Below, piece by piece: positions 5,200-6,879 of a DNA stretch of 6,879 bases (the first letter of the stretch is position 1; every line of letters starts with the position of its first letter). The notes beneath the pieces are model-generated. The model did not search any database. It saw only the letters and a list, made by a program, of their open reading frames with translations, and was not told where the DNA came from. Source of the DNA: an uncultured candidate division WWE3 bacterium (GTDB lineage Bacteria; Patescibacteriota; WWE3; UBA101185; UBA10185). The position numbers were made by a program, and so were the translations under genes. The DNA lies in the NCBI GenBank assembly GCA_938004185.1, contig CALKWN010000073.1, forward strand, positions 1 through 6,879. Direction: 5' to 3'.

Positions 5200-6107
5200 T
5201 GGTACCGTACTTCTATAACTTCTTCCAAAACATCCCGAGGACGGAGGGGCTCGAGATGGGTTCATACAAGGCCCAAACCCTGTTTGAACTCCTCCAACGA
5301 CAGCCCTGGGCCGGCCCCCACGTCCAGGGGATGGCAGCTGATCTGGTAACTAAACTCCGCTTAGTCCACCATCCGGACTACATAGATAAGGTGCGGTCGG
5401 GTAAGATAGAAAACGGGTTTGGTACCACTGACCACGACCACGTGTTTGCAATCATAGCCAGTGTCGGGGGTTACGTTCATTCGTTTGAGACCTTGATGGC
5501 CACTGACATTCCGGCAATTTTTTCATTAACAAACGGCTTCCACCATGCGGGGTATGACTACGGCGGAGGTTTCTGCACATTTAACGCGATGATGATCGCA
5601 GCGGTTTTGGCAGATTCTCTGGACTGTGCTCCAGCAGAACACCCCGGCCAGCGGTCACGGGTACTGATCCTGGACGGTGACGCCCATTTTGGAGACGGAT
5701 GTGAGGATATTATCCAACAAAAGAACCTGGTGAATGTAGACTACGTTACTACCAGCGACCTTTCACCCACTCTTCCCCCGGGACAAGACGCCCACGACTG
5801 TCTTTATCCGGCACTAAAAGACATCAGTCGCGGCTTGTATAAGGTGGTGCTGTATCAGCCTGGGGCGGATTCTTTGATTGGCGATACCTTCAGGGTGGGG
5901 AGCTATTTGCCCCTCGAGTTTGTTTCTAGGGACTACGCGGTGTTCAAGGCCTGCAAGGCCTCGGGCACAAAGGTGTTAGTCAACCTGGGAGGGGGATACG
6001 GCGCCCCCCAACATGCGGATACCGTGAATGCCCACTTGAGCACCTATCAGTCAATGGTCAGGGTTTTTTATCCTGACACGAACATTGAGTCAGTCCACCT
6101 GCTTTGA
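5196..6107 (+). CDS. Histone-deacetylase-superfamily zinc hydrolase, class IV-like
   Basis: A 303-residue arginase/HDAC-fold enzyme. All residues needed for catalysis are visible (HDAC8 numbers in brackets): H116-H117 (142, 143), G-F126-C (F152), D160-G-D162-A-H164 (176, 178, 180; the last two bind Zn), D225 in GADS (267, Zn) and Y268 in GGGY (306). The wording NGFHHAGYDYGGGFCTFN, YQPGADSLIGD and VSRDYAVF resembles class IV (HDAC11-type) and bacterial relatives more than AcuC or class I. The SMHG..NFP-type loop that normally follows the zinc-site strand is absent: VDYVTTSDLSPTLPPG takes its place, making the protein short and the pocket rim different. Family members remove acetyl or longer acyl groups from lysines or polyamines; the substrate here is unknown. 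There is no signal peptide or membrane segment, so it should act in the cytoplasm. It is the last gene of the operon, coupled to VRR-NUC by an ATGA overlap, and by eye its base use matches its neighbours. Confidence 0.93.
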   Translation: MMVPYFYNFFQNIPRTEGLEMGSYKAQTLFELLQRQPWAGPHVQGMAADLVTKLRLVHHPDYIDKVRSGKIENGFGTTDHDHVFAIIASVGGYVHSFETLMATDIPAIFSLTNGFHHAGYDYGGGFCTFNAMMIAAVLADSLDCAPAEHPGQRSRVLILDGDAHFGDGCEDIIQQKNLVNVDYVTTSDLSPTLPPGQDAHDCLYPALKDISRGLYKVVLYQPGADSLIGDTFRVGSYLPLEFVSRDYAVFKACKASGTKVLVNLGGGYGAPQHADTVNAHLSTYQSMVRVFYPDTNIESVHLL

Positions 6108-6834
6108 AGCCGAGCCCCTTCCTCATCATGGGATCGCTAGACTCACGTGTTCCATTTATTACTTGGTCTACAATGGCTGCTCGCTTCAACAGGGAGGGGC
6201 CGGGGGCTATGGCACCCCTGAGTAGGGTCCTCACTTCGCTGTCATGACCCCCTACTTTCAGGTTAAGAAGAGCGTTGATGTACTCATGAGACAACCAGTT
6301 GGGGTCCAGTGTCGAGTCAGCCAACAGTGCGACCGCGTGATCTTCGTAGGAGTTAGCCCCCCCAAGGGGCGGAAGCGGGGTACTAGACAACGGAATACTT
6401 TTCCCCGCGTTCTTCAGTTGAGCCAGGGTGAGCGCACCAATCTTCTCATCGTTGGTCATATCCATGAACTCAGATGGGGTAGTCACCGGATGACTCCGAT
6501 CCCCCCAACTGAGTTGCTCTGCCGAGGGGATCAACCGGTTTTCCCCCAGGATGGGGTTCCTAACGATGGCATCGGCCATATTCTGGTTTTTCCTAATCAT
6601 GTTCAAATCGGTAAGGGCCCCGGTGATATTCACCATTCCCCGCTCACCACTCATCACATCCCAAATACCAGGATACAGCCGCTTACCCACCCCGGACCCG
6701 GGCCAAGAGCCAATAGTGTCCAGAACGTAGGCCTTCTTGTCGCCAAGCCTCATAAGGGCCTCGATGTCCGCGTCACTGAGGTCAAGCTCATCAACGGCGT
6801 CTCGAAGGGTCAGGGGACTCACAACATACTCAAC
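6058..6834 (-). CDS. Unidentified phage protein, 5'-truncated
   Basis: An open frame of 258 residues runs on the minus strand from the inner edge of the adapter to TGA at 6060-6058; it stays open up to base 6834, so the GTG at 6822 need not be the start and the gene continues outside the fragment. I do not recognise it. It is soluble-looking, with helical patches (LTLRDAVDELDLSDADIEALMRL near the fragment edge), a Gly/Pro-rich middle (PLSSTPLPPLGGANSY), an Asn/Leu-rich helix (about HEYINALLNLKVG) and a C-terminus ending CSCQDKKP. No membrane span, Walker motif or nuclease motif is visible. Its direction, opposite to the replication operon, would fit a late or virion-protein module, possibly the end of a very long protein, but this is inference. 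Its last 50 bases overlap the 3' end of the deacetylase gene tail to tail. The length, with no stop codon, and a protein-like composition support it as real. Confidence 0.75.
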   Translation of the reverse strand, partial: VEYVVSPLTLRDAVDELDLSDADIEALMRLGDKKAYVLDTIGSWPGSGVGKRLYPGIWDVMSGERGMVNITGALTDLNMIRKNQNMADAIVRNPILGENRLIPSAEQLSWGDRSHPVTTPSEFMDMTNDEKIGALTLAQLKNAGKSIPLSSTPLPPLGGANSYEDHAVALLADSTLDPNWLSHEYINALLNLKVGGHDSEVRTLLRGAIAPGPSLLKRAAIVDQVINGTRESSDPMMRKGLGFKAGGLTQCSCQDKKP

Positions 6835-6879
6835 AGATCGGAAGAGCGTCGTGTAGGGAAAGAGTGTAGATCTCGGTGG
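6835..6879 (-). other. Illumina P5/TruSeq adapter, reverse complement (technical sequence)
   Basis: These bases, beginning AGATCGGAAGAGCG, are the reverse complement of the same P5/TruSeq read-1 adapter found at 1-48, lacking its outermost 13 bases. The same adapter on both ends of a 6.8-kb insert indicates an adapter-ligated, probably PCR-amplified fragment read through in full, rather than a genome end. The minus-strand gene is cut at this junction. Confidence 0.98.

Noticed and set aside
5196..6107. The HDAC-like gene as a host gene joined to phage DNA by a chimeric assembly
   Set aside because: It overlaps the preceding phage nuclease gene by 4 bases with a shared ribosome-site arrangement and similar base use; a random join would not give that.
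49..6834. tRNA genes, CRISPR arrays, insertion sequences, attachment sites or clear promoters
   Set aside because: None could be seen by eye; apart from 3386-3446 nearly all of the insert is coding.
1..6879. A 45-bp perfect inverted terminal repeat (4-48 against 6835-6879), as in some linear viral genomes or transposons
   Set aside because: Both copies are Illumina P5/TruSeq adapter; the repeat is technical.

Overview
The window is a 6.8 kb piece of an environmental tailed-phage (Caudoviricetes-type) genome, or of a prophage. It carries a tightly packed DNA replication and recombination operon. Support for a virus comes from gene content: family A DNA polymerase, Cas4/RecB-type exonuclease, Sak4-like annealing ATPase, DUF669-type SSB, compact SNF2-type helicase and stand-alone VRR-NUC nuclease, all on the + strand with gaps of a few bases or overlaps. 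The host cannot be named. Both ends are Illumina P5/TruSeq adapter (1-48 and 6835-6879), so the biological insert is only 49-6834 and both terminal genes are cut by the cloning or shearing points, not by biology.

Layout: 49-828 holds the C-terminal half of the polymerase palm and fingers (motifs A, B and C all present). 835-1863 is a PD-(D/E)XK exonuclease with a Cas4-like four-cysteine Fe-S pattern. 1872-2723 is the Sak4-like RecA-fold ATPase. 2726-3385 is the SSB-like protein with an acidic linker and an extra C-terminal domain. 3386-3446 is the only real intergenic gap and holds a hairpin plus T-run that looks like an intrinsic terminator. 3447-4862 is the helicase, 4846-5199 the VRR-NUC nuclease, and 5196-6107 a histone-deacetylase-superfamily enzyme. 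On the minus strand, 6834-6058 is the C-terminal part of an unidentified protein that converges on and overlaps the deacetylase gene.

How the genes fit together: the polymerase copies DNA, the exonuclease can make single strands, SSB coats them, Sak4 anneals or recombines them, and the helicase and VRR-NUC act on branched or duplex intermediates. The surprise is the last gene of the operon: an HDAC-fold zinc hydrolase, closest by motif to class IV/bacterial HDACs, with every catalytic residue kept, and translationally coupled (ATGA overlap) to the nuclease. Its substrate in a phage-infected bacterium is unknown and it is the most interesting object here.
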